The notes beneath the pieces were generated by a model that saw only the letters and a program-made list of their open reading frames with translations, was not told where the DNA came from and did no database searches. The translations under genes and the position numbers were made by a program. This document shows positions 5,651-7,327 of a stretch of DNA of 7,327 nt, in pieces (position 1 is the stretch's first letter; the number at the start of each line of letters is the position of its first letter). The stretch is from Candidatus Acetothermia bacterium (lineage in GTDB: Bacteria > Bipolaricaulota > Bipolaricaulia > UBA7950 > UBA9294): positions 1,916 through 9,242 of the forward strand of contig DQCH01000056.1 of the NCBI GenBank assembly GCA_003545155.1, given 5' to 3'.

Positions 5651-6793
5651 CTATTCCGAACCTCCTGCCTTCTGGCACTGATCCTTTAGGTTCTCCGAGA
5701 AATCTCCCATCTCGTTACCAGAAATCTCATTCGAATAGCACGCGAGGATCATAGATGCATCCTCGGCGAACAGCCCGTAGCCCTCATTATCCTTGATCAC
5801 GTTAGCGTGAACCCAACCCGCATCGTAGCCACCTCCCACAATCACCGCGATACCACAGGACCGAACGTTGATCCCGTTTCCCTGATTGGCCAAGATGCGG
5901 TTCCCTGCGACCTCGGCGAACTCGACCGCGAGGAGGATGCCGTTGCCCTTGTTCTCGGCCACGGTGTTCTGCAGCAACATTGCGATATCACCAGGACCAA
6001 GGCGGATTCCCTCCTCACCGTTTTTTCGGATGGTGTTTCCCATGATCGTGAAGGAGGAGGGACCATACGCAGTCGCGATTCCGGGGCCGCTGTTCTCCTC
6101 GATCAGGTTGTGGAAGATGTTGGCGATCGCTCCATAGGAGACGATCCCAAATCGGTTCCTTGAGATCGTATTCTTAAAGATCGTGGCGCTGGCCACCCCG
6201 CCGAGCCCTTCGGGAGGTTTGAACCCAAGCGCGATTCCACCGTTACATTCTGAGATTGTGTTCTCTGTGATGATAGTGCCTATAGCGAGGACTCCGATAC
6301 CAACGATCTGGCACCTTAGGATCTCGTTGTGTGCGATCTCGACACCATCACCCCCTGCGAAGGCCTCGACTCCAACCCACACGTCCACGATGCGGTTTGC
6401 CACGATGTGCACGTCGTCCCCAGAGATCCAGATGCCGATCGCCTGCTTGTCAGGGTCGGTGTTGGTGATGGTAAATCCTGTCACCGTCACGTTATTCGAG
6501 ACCCAAAGGGTAGCTTGGGAGACCTCGGCAGAGGGGCTTCGATCGATCGTAACCAGATCTGGCCCCTCACCCCGCAGGGTGAGGGGCTTATCGATGATCA
6601 GGTTCTCCTGATAGGTGCCAGTCTTTACTTTGATCACATCCCCGGGGCTTGCGGCATCGATCGCTTCTTGGATCGAGGTATAGTCGCAGCCAGAGGGGCC
6701 GACGGTGATCGTCTTCCCCTCTGCCGAGACGAGGCCGGCGCCTAGTCCCACCACCAAAACCAACGCTGCCAACAACACAATCCGAACCTTCAT
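5651..6793 (-). CDS. Secreted right-handed parallel beta-helix protein, NosD-like (copy B)
   Basis: Exported beta-helix protein of 380 residues; ligand unknown. The signal peptide is residues 1-24 (Lys2, Arg4, hydrophobic 5-22, likely cleavage after Val22-Ser-Ala24). ITVGPSGCDYTSIQEAIDAA (29-48) and PGDVIKV (50-56) match copy A, followed by YQENLIIDKPLTLRGEGP (61-78), a very typical NosD/PbH1 entry segment. About ten coils of 20-25 residues follow, with repeated N-x-I and G-I motifs (TITENTISECNGGIAL, NTIRKNGEEGIRL, NRILANQGNGINV). Unlike copy A it lacks the NWWG...PWL cap, ending in a polar tail, and has six cysteines against one in copy A. ATG 6793 is chosen over GTG 6796 because the AAGGAGG core is then 6 bases away rather than 3. 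It lies between the serpin and SBP-B genes with short gaps. No enzymatic signature is recognised. Confidence 0.9.
   Translation of the reverse strand: MKVRIVLLAALVLVVGLGAGLVSAEGKTITVGPSGCDYTSIQEAIDAASPGDVIKVKTGTYQENLIIDKPLTLRGEGPDLVTIDRSPSAEVSQATLWVSNNVTVTGFTITNTDPDKQAIGIWISGDDVHIVANRIVDVWVGVEAFAGGDGVEIAHNEILRCQIVGIGVLAIGTIITENTISECNGGIALGFKPPEGLGGVASATIFKNTISRNRFGIVSYGAIANIFHNLIEENSGPGIATAYGPSSFTIMGNTIRKNGEEGIRLGPGDIAMLLQNTVAENKGNGILLAVEFAEVAGNRILANQGNGINVRSCGIAVIVGGGYDAGWVHANVIKDNEGYGLFAEDASMILACYSNEISGNEMGDFSENLKDQCQKAGGSE
6562..6587. repeat. Intragenic 11-base perfect inverted repeat
   Basis: Arms GCCCCTCACCC (6562-6572) and its exact complement (6577-6587) with a 4-base loop CGCA, inside beta-helix gene B. 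It encodes residues 69-78 (KPLTLRGEGP). It is the longest perfect stem I noticed in the window and should fold strongly in the mRNA. Confidence 0.85.
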
Positions 6794-6797
6794 CACG

Positions 6798-6812
6798 CAC
6801 CTCCTTAAGGTG
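6798..6812 (-). promoter_or_regulatory. Shine-Dalgarno site of beta-helix B inside a small hairpin
   Basis: Minus strand CACCT-TAAGG-AGGTG: 5-base stem and 5-base loop, containing the Shine-Dalgarno site AAGGAGGTG (6798-6806). It decides for ATG 6793 over GTG 6796. Overlapping it, TTAAGGT occurs on the plus strand at 6805-6811 and 6815-6821, a direct repeat with a 10-base period. Confidence 0.55.
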
Positions 6813-6875
6813 ATTTAAGGTTTAACTGCACACTTGATTCCTTCACCTCTTGCCTCCTTTCGCTCTTTCGCACCT

Positions 6876-7327
6876 TCACTTCTCCGGGTTGAGGACGCGG
6901 CCCAGGAACAGGATCACACCAGTCTCGCGGTCGCGGATGAGAAGGATGAACGGATGATCGATCCACACCGGAATGGGAGCTGCTGGTACCATCACATTTC
7001 CGGTGGCCGCGGCCGCCTCTGTTCCCTGCTCATCGACCTTGATGAACGCCTTGTGGTAGACATCGTCGATCCACAGGTCGTGCGTCCCGTCCATTCCCGA
7101 GAAGTCCGCTTCTTCGGAGAAGGCAGCGGGCATTCCCAGCTTACAGAGCATCCCTTTCAGATCGAACCCTGAGGTGAAGGAGAACTTGGGCATAACCAAG
7201 TGGACTTCCCTGCGCCAAAGCTCACCTAAAATCTCCCCGAGCCTGTCGGCATGAAGCGCCCGCTCGAACTGTTCGAATTTCTCAAGCTCGGGAAGTAGGA
7301 TGACCATCGAGAGCTCTTCTCCTACAT
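6876..7327 (-). CDS. Serpin family protease inhibitor, C-terminal part (5' end outside the window)
   Basis: Serpins trap serine or cysteine proteases by inserting their cleaved reactive-centre loop into a beta-sheet. The reading frame is open to the window edge: the codons before the internal ATG at 7307 give VGEELS, continuing into SMVILLPE, the usual serpin strand, so that ATG is not the start. About 150 of the usual 370-400 residues are visible. Hallmarks in order: VILLPE; LVMPKFSFTSGFDLKGML with LGMPAAFSEEADFSGM; LWIDDVYHKAFIKVDEQGTE; the hinge GTEAAAAT; and the C-terminal HPFILLIRDRETGVILFLGR followed by VLNP. The Ala-rich hinge with Thr at P8 fits an inhibitory rather than substrate-type serpin. 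Counting from the P15 glycine as in alpha-1-antitrypsin puts P1 near the Ala-Ala pair in VPAAP. It is followed after 82 bases by beta-helix B on the same strand. Export cannot be judged because the N-terminus is missing. Confidence 0.95.
   Translation of the reverse strand, partial: VGEELSMVILLPELEKFEQFERALHADRLGEILGELWRREVHLVMPKFSFTSGFDLKGMLCKLGMPAAFSEEADFSGMDGTHDLWIDDVYHKAFIKVDEQGTEAAAATGNVMVPAAPIPVWIDHPFILLIRDRETGVILFLGRVLNPEK
6954..7025 (-). other. Serpin hinge and reactive-centre loop coding segment
   Basis: From P15 Gly (7023-7025) through the hinge GTEAAAAT to the Val-Pro-Ala-Ala-Pro segment; the predicted P1 Ala is at 6981-6983 and P1' Ala at 6978-6980, followed by P2' Pro. Small residues at P1-P1' suggest an elastase- or subtilisin-like target; a one-residue shift would still give Ala or Pro. 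Confidence 0.6.

Larger units (their letters stand above)
1670..7327 (-). other. Probable co-transcribed unit: serpin, beta-helix B, SBP-B, SNase-like, SBP-A
   Basis: Five same-strand genes separated by about 82, 52, 63 and 71 bases, with no clear terminator (stem plus U-run) in the gaps. The first gene begins outside the window, so the promoter is not visible. Internal promoters in the gaps cannot be excluded. Confidence 0.5.

Overview
The window holds six genes, all read from the minus strand, so transcription runs from high to low coordinates. In that order they encode: the C-terminal part of a serpin (protease inhibitor) cut by the window edge; a secreted right-handed parallel beta-helix protein (copy B); a family 5 ABC-transporter solute-binding protein (SBP-B); a small exported staphylococcal-nuclease-fold protein; a second solute-binding protein (SBP-A), clearly a paralogue of SBP-B; and a second beta-helix protein (copy A). 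No RNA gene, CRISPR array or transposase is visible.

The organism is a bacterium: every complete gene has a Shine-Dalgarno site, four of them with an AAGGAGG core. The solute-binding proteins have ordinary signal peptides and no lipobox cysteine, which fits a diderm cell with a periplasm. Paralogous NosD-like beta-helix proteins, DppA/OppA-type binding proteins and a prokaryotic serpin would fit a candidate phylum such as Bipolaricaulota/Acetothermia (former OP1). That placement is a low-confidence guess.

Layout: 6876-7327 serpin (partial); 5651-6793 beta-helix B; 3988-5598 SBP-B; 3352-3924 SNase-like protein; 1670-3280 SBP-A; a 336-base gap with inverted repeats and a REP/IS200-like motif; 83-1333 beta-helix A; 1-82 nothing recognised. 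Gaps between the first five genes are about 50-80 bases, so they could form one transcript. Beta-helix A stands apart and may have its own promoter, though none could be identified.

All five complete products start with an export signal, and no permease, ATPase or regulator is present. The simplest reading is a cluster of envelope proteins: solute capture by the two binding proteins, surface or periplasmic beta-helix proteins of unknown ligand, and a serpin that may protect exported proteins from proteases. The most informative features are the mosaic relationship of the two binding proteins (about 90% identical at both ends, about 67% in the middle, with a 92-base identical run), the nuclease-fold protein whose metal-binding residues are altered, and the structured gap at 1334-1669. 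I see no firm evidence for a wholly new system.
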